From NCBI GenBank assembly GCA_903924205.1, contig CAIYAP010000006.1, positions 42,567-106,566 of the forward strand: a stretch of DNA of 64,000 nt, written 5' to 3'. Below the pieces are notes generated by a model, which made no database searches, was not told the DNA's origin, and saw only the letters and a list, made by a program, of their open reading frames with translations. Origin of the DNA: an uncultured Actinomycetes bacterium. GTDB taxonomy: Bacteria > Actinomycetota > Acidimicrobiia > Acidimicrobiales > RAAP-2. Made by a program: the position numbers and the translations under genes. Positions within the stretch are counted from its first letter, which is position 1. Every line of letters begins with the position of its first letter. Positions 37,970 through 47,350 of this stretch are shown piece by piece.

Positions 37970-38974
37970 GTGAGTCACCCCCTTTCTCCTCTGCCCACCG
38001 TCACGATGTGTTTCGACGACCGCTACCTGTGGCCGTGGGCCATGACCATTGCGACGGCCAAGAAGCACGCTGACCGTGACTTTCGCTGCTTCGTCGCCAA
38101 CGCGAATGGTTTGTTGACCGAGGAGGGCAAGAGTGAGGCTCGACGCATTGCGGCGGCCCTCGAGGTGAATCTCGAAATTCAAGACTTCGAGGTCCCCGTC
38201 GGCGAGTATTCGCGAAACCAATGGAATGCCACCGTGTACGCGCGGTTGCGCATGATGGACGAACTGACCGAGGATTTTCTCTGGCTGGATTCGGATCTCA
38301 TTATTCGCCCGGGCTGGTGTGAGCTTTTCGATCTCGGCGCCGCCGCGCTGATCGATGAGTCAAAAATTGCGGTCGCGGTGCGTGACCGCCAACAAATGAT
38401 TGACATTTTGCGCGGACGTGGGAACAACGCCGCGTTTAGTGCCGCCGGTGACCAGTACTTCAACTCGGGAATCTTGTACGTGCGCCCTTCTCGATGGCAG
38501 GCGACGGACTATCCGACGCAGTGGCCTCAGCTCGTTCGCGACGAATCCAACTACGGCTTCACCATCGTTGACCAAGACGTGTTGAACTTTTTACTCGCCG
38601 GTCAGATGGCGTTCTTTCCTGGTGAGTTCAATCGCATCATTTCGGACCCCATGATCGGTAATGAGAAGGTGTGGCATTACGCCGGCGCCCCAAAGCCGTG
38701 GCGGATTGAAGGTGACATGCGTGGCTTCTACATGGCGGTCGAGACCATCAACTTGGATCGGCCGGCGCATCGCATTACCGATGGCGGCAGCGCCTATTCG
38801 ATGTACCCGCGCTACTGGGAAGCTGAAGTTGACGTTCTGGCCACCATTGCGGCTCGCGATCGCGGGCTCGCTGACGACCTGTGGCGACGACGCCAGGGCC
38901 AGATGCTGACCTTGTCGCGTGCGCAAAAGGTTAAGTGGTCCATCATGCGGCTGGCGGCTCGTCAGTGGCGCTAA
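37970..38974 (+). CDS. GT8-like glycosyltransferase
   Basis: FLWLDSDLIIRPG (DxD), YFNSGILYVRP, VDQDVLNFLL, KVWHYAGAPKPW. Confidence 0.85.
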   Translation: MSHPLSPLPTVTMCFDDRYLWPWAMTIATAKKHADRDFRCFVANANGLLTEEGKSEARRIAAALEVNLEIQDFEVPVGEYSRNQWNATVYARLRMMDELTEDFLWLDSDLIIRPGWCELFDLGAAALIDESKIAVAVRDRQQMIDILRGRGNNAAFSAAGDQYFNSGILYVRPSRWQATDYPTQWPQLVRDESNYGFTIVDQDVLNFLLAGQMAFFPGEFNRIISDPMIGNEKVWHYAGAPKPWRIEGDMRGFYMAVETINLDRPAHRITDGGSAYSMYPRYWEAEVDVLATIAARDRGLADDLWRRRQGQMLTLSRAQKVKWSIMRLAARQWR

Positions 38975-40725
38975 ACCGTCGCGACGACCTCGTCGCGTAG
39001 TTGACGTTTGAGAACCTTGCCCTGAGGGTTGCGGGGGAGCGGTTCGCTGCGAACGTAGACGTGTGTCGGGACTGCAAAGTGCGCGAGACGAGCACGCGCG
39101 TGTTCGATGATGTCAGTCACGGTGGTCGCGCTGGGGTGGCGTAACACCACGACGACGCCCACTTCCTCGCCGAGGACGGGGTGCGGCACCCCAATGACGG
39201 CGCAGTCGGCCACGTTGGGGTGCTCGAAAATCGCGGCTTCAACCTCTACGCAGTACACGTTCTCGCCACCGCGAATAATCATGTCCTTGGCCCGGTCAAC
39301 GATATGAACGAATCCGTCCTCGTCAATTCGCGCGACATCGCCCGTGCGGATCCAGCCCTTGGTAAAGGTGGCCGCCGTGGCCTCGGGCTTGTTCCAATAG
39401 CCCCGCACCACGGTGGGTCCCTTCACCCACAGTTCGCCCACGACGTCGGGGCCGGAGGGCAGCTCGCTCGATGGCTCGTCACCCGCAAAGTCTTCCGGGA
39501 CGATGGCCATATCAGAGACGGGCATGGGTTGACCGCAACTGGTCGGCTTGGCGATGTAGTCGGGGCCGCTGTTGAGGGCCACGGCTGCCGATGTTTCGGT
39601 CATGCCATATCCGTTACCGGGCTGAGCCAGCGGAAAGGCTTCTCGAATTCGACGCACGAGGTCCGGTGGTGACGGCGCGCCGCCGTAGGACACGGAGCGA
39701 ACCGAGCTGGTATCAAAGCTCGCAAAATCCGGGTGATCAATCACTTGCATGGCGATGGTGGGAACGCCGCCGAAGGTCGTGATCTTCTCGCTCTCAATGA
39801 GCCCGAGCGCCGCCCGAGCGTCGAAGTGGTGCATCATGACCAACTTGCCGCCCGAGGCAGCATTCACGATCAAAATGGCCAAACAGCCAGTGGCGTGAAA
39901 GAGCGGAACGTTGAGTAGGTAAGAGTTTTGAATGGATTGCCCATCAGCATCAATATTGCCGCCACCAAAGCGCATGGTGGCACGTTGTCCGACGAAGAAC
40001 AGGTTCATCAAATTACTGATGGCGTTTCGGTGCGACCCGACGGCACCCTTGGGACGGCCCGTTGTGCCCGAGGTGTAGAAAATGGTGGCGTCGTCATCAG
40101 GCGCGATGGTGGCGTCGGGAAAAGTGACGTCATCGGCCACGTGACCCAAAACCTCGTGGAAACTGCGAATGCGTACCCGGGGGTGAGGTTCGCCCAGGTC
40201 GGGGGCCACGGACCGGTCTTCGTTCACGACAATGACATCCGTCAAGAACTCCAGTCGATCGAGATGGGGGCGAAGCCGTTCAAGGCGCGCACTGTCAACA
40301 ATCACCATTCGTGCACCCGAGTCGCTTAATCCGTACTCGAGTTCATCGCCCGTCCACCACGCGTTCAGCGGCACCGAGATGGCGCCGAGCCCCACCGTGG
40401 CGAAGAAGGCCATCGGCCATTCGGGCAGATTTCTCGACACGATGGCGATGCGGTCACCTGTTTCGACACCCATCTCGCGCAGGCGGTGAGCGAACGTCGC
40501 GGCGTAGCGGAAATGACGCTCAAAGGTGTATCGCTCGTCTTCGTAGACAATGAAGTCTTTGGTGGCGTGATTGAGGGAGAGATCAAGAACACTGCGCAGC
40601 GTTGCCGGTGCATGCTTCCACACGCGGGTCGCGACACCGCGAATGTCCACGGTGTCCATTTCGAATATTTGACCAGCCGCGGTCATCGCCGCGGTGGCTT
40701 CGTTAATGCTGAGGGCAGTGCTCAT
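38971..40725 (-). CDS. Acyl-CoA synthetase (AMP-dependent)
   Basis: ATIFYTSGTTGRPKGAVGSH; GYGMTETSAAV; IDRAKDMIIRGGENVYCVEVE-type motifs; start moved to 40725. Confidence 0.95.
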   Translation of the reverse strand: MSTALSINEATAAMTAAGQIFEMDTVDIRGVATRVWKHAPATLRSVLDLSLNHATKDFIVYEDERYTFERHFRYAATFAHRLREMGVETGDRIAIVSRNLPEWPMAFFATVGLGAISVPLNAWWTGDELEYGLSDSGARMVIVDSARLERLRPHLDRLEFLTDVIVVNEDRSVAPDLGEPHPRVRIRSFHEVLGHVADDVTFPDATIAPDDDATIFYTSGTTGRPKGAVGSHRNAISNLMNLFFVGQRATMRFGGGNIDADGQSIQNSYLLNVPLFHATGCLAILIVNAASGGKLVMMHHFDARAALGLIESEKITTFGGVPTIAMQVIDHPDFASFDTSSVRSVSYGGAPSPPDLVRRIREAFPLAQPGNGYGMTETSAAVALNSGPDYIAKPTSCGQPMPVSDMAIVPEDFAGDEPSSELPSGPDVVGELWVKGPTVVRGYWNKPEATAATFTKGWIRTGDVARIDEDGFVHIVDRAKDMIIRGGENVYCVEVEAAIFEHPNVADCAVIGVPHPVLGEEVGVVVVLRHPSATTVTDIIEHARARLAHFAVPTHVYVRSEPLPRNPQGKVLKRQLRDEVVATV

Positions 40726-40732
40726 GGCGCTC

Positions 40733-41278
40733 CTAGAGGGTGACGTCGTTGTCGCGAAACAGGTGAGAACGGTAGAAGGCCAGTTCGGCAATGGATTCGC
40801 GAATGTCATCGAGGGCACGATGGGTGGTGGCCTTGTCGGGGCGCTGAGATATCGCGACGGGGAACCAGCGTTGGCCTAACTCCTTGATGGTCGACACGTC
40901 CACATTTCGATAGTGAAAGAAGGCCTCGAGCTCGGGCATGTATTGCTGCAAGAAGCGGCGATCAGTCCCGATGGAATTTCCCGCTAAGGGAATTTTTCCC
41001 GCGGGGACGTGCTCGCGGAGAAACGCGAGGGTGGCGAGTTCGGCGTCACGCACCGAGATACTCGAGGTGGTGATTTCCGGCAGCAAGCCCGACGAAGTGT
41101 GCATCTGAGTAACGAAGTCACCCATCTCCGAGAGTTCGTCGGCAGTGGCGTGAATCACGAGGTCCGGTCCGCTCGCGACGACCTCCAGGTCGTCGGTGGT
41201 CACCAGAGTCGCGATTTCCACGATCACATGGCGCTCTGGCTCAAGGCCCGTCATTTCTAAATCCATCCACACCAGCAC
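40733..41278 (-). CDS. orn: Oligoribonuclease
   Basis: LVWMDLEMTGLEPERHVIVEIATLVT; IPLAGNSIGTDRRFLQQYMPELEAFFHYRNVDVSTIKEL. Confidence 0.96.
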   Translation of the reverse strand: MLVWMDLEMTGLEPERHVIVEIATLVTTDDLEVVASGPDLVIHATADELSEMGDFVTQMHTSSGLLPEITTSSISVRDAELATLAFLREHVPAGKIPLAGNSIGTDRRFLQQYMPELEAFFHYRNVDVSTIKELGQRWFPVAISQRPDKATTHRALDDIRESIAELAFYRSHLFRDNDVTL

Positions 41279-41335
41279 GACGCGAGACTACTGAGGCCAT
41301 GGCGTATGGAGGTTCATAGCACTAGCCTTCAGGCG

Positions 41336-41770
41336 ATGAACCTTGAGGTCACCCGACTGCACCCATTGGCCGTGATGCCCGCCTACGCGCACGCCAATGA
41401 CGCGGGGGCCGACCTGGTATCCGTGGAAGATGTCACCATCCGCCACGGCGGTGGCCGCGTCCTCATCCATACGGGATGGGCTTTCGCAATCCCCGATGGG
41501 TTCGCCGGCCTTGTGTTGCCCCGTAGCGGCAATGCGCTTCGACATGGCGTCACGGTGATCAATGCGCCGGGTCTGATTGATGCGGGGTATCGCGGCGAAA
41601 TCATGGTGGCACTCATAAATACAGATCCGCACGACGATTTTCACGTGTCGGTGGGAGATCGCGTTGCTCAGCTAGTGATCACCTCCACCCCGCAATGGAC
41701 TTTTCACGAACACGCAGAATTGGCGAGCTCCACCCGCGGAGAACAGGGCTTTGGGAGTACGGGTCGATGA
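41336..41770 (+). CDS. dut: dUTP diphosphatase
   Basis: MPAYAHANDAGADLVS, LVLPRSGNALRHGVTVINAPGLIDAGYRGEIMVALINTD, RVAQLVI, GEQGFGSTGR. Confidence 0.96.
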   Translation: MNLEVTRLHPLAVMPAYAHANDAGADLVSVEDVTIRHGGGRVLIHTGWAFAIPDGFAGLVLPRSGNALRHGVTVINAPGLIDAGYRGEIMVALINTDPHDDFHVSVGDRVAQLVITSTPQWTFHEHAELASSTRGEQGFGSTGR

Positions 41771-43206
41771 GATCTCACCCCATTTCGCCGCTCGACAGTG
41801 CTTTTCTGACTCTGGAGGTTCCTTCCACGCCTCTGCAAATTGGTGCCGTTGTCGAGCTCGCGTTACCCGAGAATGCCACTTCGGCCCATGAGCGTTTTAA
41901 CCGAGTTCGCCAAGTGATTGCGGAACGAATTCACGAAATTCCCGTGTTGGGGGAGCGAGTGCTTCGCCCGCCGTTTGACCTGGGCTGGCCCATCCGCGTC
42001 GCTGACCCGGACTTTCACGTTGACCACCACGTGAAGTTTCATGGATTGCCGGACCACGCCACCGAGTCGGACCTTCTGGACTTTGTCGCCAGTCTCATGG
42101 CGGCCCCGCTACCGGCGGATCAGCCCTTGTGGGACCTGTGGTACATCGACCACCAGAGCGCCTCGCGGGCCACGGTCCTCATGCGAGTCCATCACGCACT
42201 GGCCGACGGCGTGTCGGGCGCGGCGACCTTCGCGGGACTCTTTGACATCACACCCGAAGTTCGTGCGGCAACGCCGGGTGAGCACGAAGCGCCGGGCCCC
42301 CTCCCGACGCCCGAGTCACTTATTCCTCAGGCCATCTCAGATCTCATGCATCGTCCGGCGGCCATTGTGGAAACGCTCACTGCGGGATTAAGTCGATTGG
42401 CCGATGCCGTGGAGTCCCTCGCATCGTCGCCTCACGACACCACCGACGCCCCCTCTCTTCTCAGCGCACCACGGACATCGCTAAACGGGACGCCGTCAAG
42501 TTCACGAATTCTGCGCCGCGAGGTGCTGTCGCTGTCGGAGGTAAAGAGGGCGGCCAAGCAACGTGGGGGGTCGGTCACCGCATGGGTAATGGCCGTCACC
42601 GGCGGCGCCCTTCGTCGATACTGCCTCGAGCGCGGCGACGAGCTTGAGCGCGATCTGGTGGCCTACGTACCCATCAATGTCCGAGATAGTGGCGCCGAAG
42701 CACATCTCGGAAATCAGATTTCTGCGATGCTGCTCTACCTCGGCGCTACTGAATCTGACCCCAATGCACGTTTATCGCTGATAACCGACGCGGTCACTCA
42801 TCAAGCTCAGGCATCTCGCGAAAAAAGTGGGCGACTCCTTATGAACCTGGCGTCGGCCGTAGGTCCGACCCTGACCTCATTGGTCGGCAAAGTGGCTCAC
42901 GAGGTCTCGCTATTTGACCACGTGCCCACCTTGGCCAATGTGACGCTGTCGTCAGTCCCGGGGCCGCCCATTCCTTTGTGGCTGGCCGGTCATGAGGTGC
43001 TGCGAGTTACCCCCGTAGGCCCACTCCTCGCCAGTCTCGCGCTGAACGTGACGGTGATTAGTTACTGCGACAACTTGGAATTTGGCGTGCTCGGTTGCGG
43101 AGAACGCTTCGCCGATTTGGACCACTTCATGGGCTTACTGCGCGATGAAGTTGCCCTGCTCCTCTCCGACCCGTCAGGGGCACCTGGCGCGTCGGCTAAT
43201 ATGTAA
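41767..43206 (+). CDS. Wax ester synthase/diacylglycerol acyltransferase (WS/DGAT)
   Basis: HHALADGVSG (HHxxxDG), ISPLDSAFLTLE; ND-type C-terminal half; start at 41767 forms an ATGA overlap with the dut stop. Confidence 0.92.
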   Translation: MRSHPISPLDSAFLTLEVPSTPLQIGAVVELALPENATSAHERFNRVRQVIAERIHEIPVLGERVLRPPFDLGWPIRVADPDFHVDHHVKFHGLPDHATESDLLDFVASLMAAPLPADQPLWDLWYIDHQSASRATVLMRVHHALADGVSGAATFAGLFDITPEVRAATPGEHEAPGPLPTPESLIPQAISDLMHRPAAIVETLTAGLSRLADAVESLASSPHDTTDAPSLLSAPRTSLNGTPSSSRILRREVLSLSEVKRAAKQRGGSVTAWVMAVTGGALRRYCLERGDELERDLVAYVPINVRDSGAEAHLGNQISAMLLYLGATESDPNARLSLITDAVTHQAQASREKSGRLLMNLASAVGPTLTSLVGKVAHEVSLFDHVPTLANVTLSSVPGPPIPLWLAGHEVLRVTPVGPLLASLALNVTVISYCDNLEFGVLGCGERFADLDHFMGLLRDEVALLLSDPSGAPGASANM

Positions 43207-43212
43207 CCCACT

Positions 43213-43288
43213 GCGGTAGTAGCTCAGTTGGTAGAGCGCAACCTTGCCAAGGTTGAGGTCGCCGGTTCGAGACCGGTCTACCGCTCCA
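43213..43288 (+). tRNA. tRNA-Gly (anticodon GCC), CCA encoded
   Basis: GCGGTAGTAGCTCAGTTGGTAGAGCGCAACCTTGCCAAGGTTGAGGTCGCCGGTTCGAGACCGGTCTACCGCTCCA. Confidence 0.98.
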
Positions 43289-43330
43289 CCGGTGTCGGGT
43301 CAGAAATGGCCTGGTTTCCGATGCAGCCGT

Positions 43331-43365
43331 AAATGCGGGACCTTCGGGTCCCGCATTTATGTTTT
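43331..43365 (+). terminator. Rho-independent-type terminator after tRNA-Gly
   Basis: Perfect 12-bp stem AAATGCGGGACC-TTCG-GGTCCCGCATTT followed by ATGTTTTTATTT. Confidence 0.9.
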
Positions 43366-44348
43366 TATTTCGCGGCAAAGACGGCAGCAATTTTCCGGTC
43401 GCACCACGTGGCGATCGCATTTCCACATTCAACTTCTTGATCGGGGCTGAGGCGTGTATTCGCCACGCGATAGAGCGACCGCGGGTGGCGGTCATGCCAG
43501 AACTGTCCGGATGCGGGTTCGCCGTCGGCTTGCCCCGCCAGCCATACCAGGGTGTCCGCACCTTGGTCGGGGCTACGCAGCAGTGGGCCCATGACTTTTG
43601 AAAAGAGGGGGAGACCGTCATCGACACCCGGGGTGTCGACCCAGCCAGGGTGAACCACGTGAAATCCACGACCCGTAGAGCCGTAGCGGCGTGTCCAGTA
43701 TTGGGAGAGCAGTGTTTGTGCTCGCTTGGCGCGTGCGTACGCCACCGAACCTGAGTACCCGGTAGCGGTCATTTCGAGAGCATCGACATTGGCCCGCTGG
43801 GTGTACATCCCGCCAGAGGACATCGTGATCACCCGTCCGGTGGACGCCAATGTCCCCGACGCCAGTAGAGCCTCGGTTAACAGGTAGGGATTGAGCAAGT
43901 GTGTGGCAACGGTGGTCTCGACACCCTCACTCGTGAGGGTGAAATCGCTCAGCAGGGCCCCCGCGTTATGCACCAGCACATCGATACGAAAATCACTCAA
44001 TCTGAGCTCGGCAGCGAGCGCGCGGGTGTCGTGACAGCGCGAGAAATCGCAGAGATGAGAATGTACGTCACCTTCAGAGACGGCAGCTACTTGGTGTTCG
44101 GCGTTTCTGAGTTTTTGGGGGTTACGTCCGACGAGGTGCACGTGAGCACCGAGGCGGGCCATGCGCAGCGCGGCGGCGAGGCCAATTCCCGATGTGGCAC
44201 CCGTGATAACCACGCGTCGTCCCACGAGGTGCTCGGGATCAGCCCACTCCTCGCCCTGCGCCCGCAGGGAGCTACCAATTTTCGTGAAGCTCCCGACGAC
44301 CGATGCCTCTAAAGCGCGATCAACGAGTGTGGACCAGCGACGGCTCAC
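43365..44348 (-). CDS. Short-chain dehydrogenase/reductase
   Basis: VVITGATSGIGLAAALRMARLGAHVHLVGRN; VLVHNAGALL; YARAKRAQ. Confidence 0.93.
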   Translation of the reverse strand: MSRRWSTLVDRALEASVVGSFTKIGSSLRAQGEEWADPEHLVGRRVVITGATSGIGLAAALRMARLGAHVHLVGRNPQKLRNAEHQVAAVSEGDVHSHLCDFSRCHDTRALAAELRLSDFRIDVLVHNAGALLSDFTLTSEGVETTVATHLLNPYLLTEALLASGTLASTGRVITMSSGGMYTQRANVDALEMTATGYSGSVAYARAKRAQTLLSQYWTRRYGSTGRGFHVVHPGWVDTPGVDDGLPLFSKVMGPLLRSPDQGADTLVWLAGQADGEPASGQFWHDRHPRSLYRVANTRLSPDQEVECGNAIATWCDRKIAAVFAAK

Positions 44349-44776
44349 GGCTGCAGGGCCGCGCGCAGGTGCGGTGCAGCTTGCCGGCCGAAGTGATTGA
44401 TGGAGAGATGGAAGAAGGGATCGAGCGCCCTCGCCAGTCCGCGCCCCGTCAACGTCGCTTCGTAGGCCACCTCAACTCCCGACGGCCCCTCGGAAATTCG
44501 AACGATGTCTTGCGAAACGAACAGGGGACTGTCAGCTCGCAGGGTGACCGAACGTCCGGGTGTCAATTCCGTGACGTGGTAGGTGAGATCGAGTTCACGA
44601 CCCGAGAAGCTCAGGATGACGCGAAACGAACTTCCCACGCGAATATCGCCATCATCGAGTCGTGTCACCGATGAAATGGAGGGATCCCACGTCTTCGCGT
44701 TACGCATATCGGCCAGATAGGACAGTGCGTCGGTGCTGGTAAGAGTGGTGGGAGCGGTAAAAGAAAAGCGGGCCAT
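44345..44776 (-). CDS. SRPBCC family protein
   Basis: MARFSFTAPTTLTSTDALSYLADMRNAKTWDPSISSVTRLD; overlaps the downstream SDR gene by 4 nt. Confidence 0.85.
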   Translation of the reverse strand: MARFSFTAPTTLTSTDALSYLADMRNAKTWDPSISSVTRLDDGDIRVGSSFRVILSFSGRELDLTYHVTELTPGRSVTLRADSPLFVSQDIVRISEGPSGVEVAYEATLTGRGLARALDPFFHLSINHFGRQAAPHLRAALQP

Positions 44777-44891
44777 GAAAGTCCTCCTGCATAAATGACG
44801 ATTCACTCGCCTCGCCCAGAGTAGGCACCCGCGCTGCGCTGAGGTGCGTCAGGTCTCTCTCCGTGGGGAACTAGTTGCGTAGGCTCCTGTC

Positions 44892-45815
44892 ATGAGCCAA
44901 CTTCACCCCGACTTTCAGGCGGTTGTCGACTTCTTGGCCGGCAGCCCCGCTCCGCACCCTCGCGAAACCTCCATCGAGGAACGACGCGCCGCTCACCTCG
45001 CCGCGTCCGCATTGACCGAGACGGCGCCGGTCGAGATGGCCGAGGTACGAGACATCGTGCTCACGGGAGGTCTCGCGGCCCGCCTATACACGCCATTTAA
45101 TGATGCAGGCCAAGGCCTGACGGTCTATTTCCATGGTGGGGGATTCGTACTGGGAACCCTCGACAGCTACGACGGTCTCGCTCGCCATCTCGCCGATGCT
45201 TTCGCCACTCCGGTGATGTCGGTCGAGTATCGACTCGCTCCCGAACACGTTTTTCCCGCCGCGGTCGATGACGTCATCGCGGCCACTCGCAGCATCGCCC
45301 AGGATCGAGAATTGTGGGGTCTGGCGGGGCGCCGACTAGTCGTCGCGGGGGATTCGGCGGGCGGCATGTTGGCTGCGGTGGCCGCCCAAGAACTTCGTGG
45401 GTCCGGCGTCGTTGATATTCAAGTGCTTCTGTATCCCACCCTCGGACCCGAATTGGTCACCGATTCAGCTCACCGTTTTGCCACGGGGTACATCCTGGAA
45501 ATGGACCACTTGCACTTTCACTATCGCGAATATCTCGGCACGTGGACTGACCACACCGATTCGCGCATTACGCCACTTTTGGCTGACCACCTCGAAAATA
45601 TGCCGACCACCATCATCGTCGTTGCCGAGTGTGACCCTCTTCGTGATGAAGCGGTGACTTATGCCGGTCTGCTGGAGCATTACGGCACCCATGTTGATCT
45701 TCTTGAAGCTAAGGGCATGGTGCACTCATTCTTCAAGATGGGTGGAATTTGCGCCGACGTGGCGGACGAATTCCGAATTCTCGGTGAACACGTCCGATCG
45801 GCCATCCTCCGATGA
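44892..45815 (+). CDS. HSL-family alpha/beta hydrolase
   Basis: VYFHGGGFVLGTLDSYDGL; VVAGDSAGGMLAAVAA; AECDPLRDEA; GMVHSFF. Confidence 0.93.
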   Translation: MSQLHPDFQAVVDFLAGSPAPHPRETSIEERRAAHLAASALTETAPVEMAEVRDIVLTGGLAARLYTPFNDAGQGLTVYFHGGGFVLGTLDSYDGLARHLADAFATPVMSVEYRLAPEHVFPAAVDDVIAATRSIAQDRELWGLAGRRLVVAGDSAGGMLAAVAAQELRGSGVVDIQVLLYPTLGPELVTDSAHRFATGYILEMDHLHFHYREYLGTWTDHTDSRITPLLADHLENMPTTIIVVAECDPLRDEAVTYAGLLEHYGTHVDLLEAKGMVHSFFKMGGICADVADEFRILGEHVRSAILR

Positions 45816-47254
45816 ATGTCCTCTTCTTCACTCTCGATCAATTCCGCGCCGATGCTTATCGCGCGGCAGGAAATCGCTTCATCGAGACGCCCACTCTCGA
45901 CCGTTGGGCTCGCCAAGGAATTCGACTGACGCAGCATTACTCGCAGGCGGCCCCATGCTCACCGGGACGCGCAGCCCTGTACACCGGCACCTACCAGATG
46001 AACAATCGTGTGGTAGCTAACGGCACGCCCGCTCCGCGCGGCTTGGCCAATATCGCCACCGTTCTTCGCGATGCCGGCTACGACCCCACTCTCTTTGGCT
46101 ACACCGATCAGGGCGTCAATCCCGATCGGGCGGTAGGAAACGATGATCCGCGCTTGGACAACTACGACGGCGTTCTCGAGGGCATGTCAGTGGGCCTCTA
46201 CATGTCAGAAGATCAGGGCCCCTGGGTGCGCGAACTTCGTGCGCGCGGTCACGTGATTCCCGCGAACGCCACGTGGCACGATGTTCTCGACACTGAATCT
46301 CAGCGTCCGGCGGCAGACTCGCTCACGGCCTTCGTTACCGATCGATTCTTGCAATGGTTAGACCGGCAGTCATCGGGCTGGGCCGCGCACGTCAGTTATT
46401 TGCGGCCACACCCGCCCTATGCCGCAGCGGGGGAGTATTCGCGAATGGTCGACCCCGCCAGCGTCGAACTCCCCATTTCGCCCATTCCTCTAGAAAACCG
46501 AGACCCACTCTTTCAAGTGGTGTCGCACATGGATGCGACGGCCGCGCCGAGTAGCGAAGAGGGGCTACGCCACATGATGGCGCAGTACTACGGCATGATC
46601 GCCGAGTTAGACGCTCAGCTGGCTCGTATTTCCGACGCCCTCATTCAGCGCCACGAAGATGACGACACGCTCATCGTGGTGGTCGCTGACCACGGTGAGC
46701 AACTGGGTGATCACGGCCTGAAGGAGAAGCTGGCCTACTTCCCGCAGAGCTATCACATCGTGGGCATCTGGCGAGACCCTCGGCGCGAGCCGGGCGTCGT
46801 TGACGCCTTCACGGAAAATGTTGACATTCTTCCGACGCTGGCGCAGGCCGTGGGCGTGGATATCCCCCGCAGCTGTGATGGCGAATCCCTCTATCGTCTC
46901 TTCGAGAATCCCGACGCGCCGTGGCGGCGCTACGCGCACTACGAATGGGATTGGCGATACGTCTTCATCGGTGAACGCACGCCGCGGTGGCCGAACGACC
47001 GCCGGCTGTCAGAAGCCAATCTCGCCGTATCCGTGGGTCGCGATGCCGCTTTTGTCCAGTTTGGTGACGGAACCTCTCTGGCCTTCGACGTGGCCGCCGA
47101 CCCCACATGGCGAACACCGCTCACCGATCCCGTGCGCATTCTGGAAATCGCTGGCGATTTACTGCAATGGCGCCAAGTTCATCTCAATAGAGACTTCACC
47201 GACATGCTGCTAACACCACAGCGATCGGGTCACTGGCCCTCATTGGTCAAATGA
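45812..47254 (+). CDS. Type I sulfatase / phosphonate monoester hydrolase-like alkaline phosphatase superfamily enzyme
   Basis: VLFFTLDQFRADA metal site, APCSPGRAALYTG with CxPxR formylglycine motif, VVVADHGEQLGDHGL. Confidence 0.9.
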   Translation: MNVLFFTLDQFRADAYRAAGNRFIETPTLDRWARQGIRLTQHYSQAAPCSPGRAALYTGTYQMNNRVVANGTPAPRGLANIATVLRDAGYDPTLFGYTDQGVNPDRAVGNDDPRLDNYDGVLEGMSVGLYMSEDQGPWVRELRARGHVIPANATWHDVLDTESQRPAADSLTAFVTDRFLQWLDRQSSGWAAHVSYLRPHPPYAAAGEYSRMVDPASVELPISPIPLENRDPLFQVVSHMDATAAPSSEEGLRHMMAQYYGMIAELDAQLARISDALIQRHEDDDTLIVVVADHGEQLGDHGLKEKLAYFPQSYHIVGIWRDPRREPGVVDAFTENVDILPTLAQAVGVDIPRSCDGESLYRLFENPDAPWRRYAHYEWDWRYVFIGERTPRWPNDRRLSEANLAVSVGRDAAFVQFGDGTSLAFDVAADPTWRTPLTDPVRILEIAGDLLQWRQVHLNRDFTDMLLTPQRSGHWPSLVK

Positions 47255-47267
47255 GAAATTTCTCATT
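47250..47267. promoter_or_regulatory. Perfect 18-bp palindrome AATGAGAAATTTCTCATT, candidate operator
   Basis: Direct reading; located 84 nt upstream of the amino-acid ABC operon ATG and overlapping the sulfatase stop. Confidence 0.5.
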
Positions 47268-47350
47268 AATTTGAGTAGCATCCTCAATGATTTCGTGCTA
47301 AAACTTACACACCGCTGATAAGGGCGGCACCAAACACAGGGGAGACGCGA

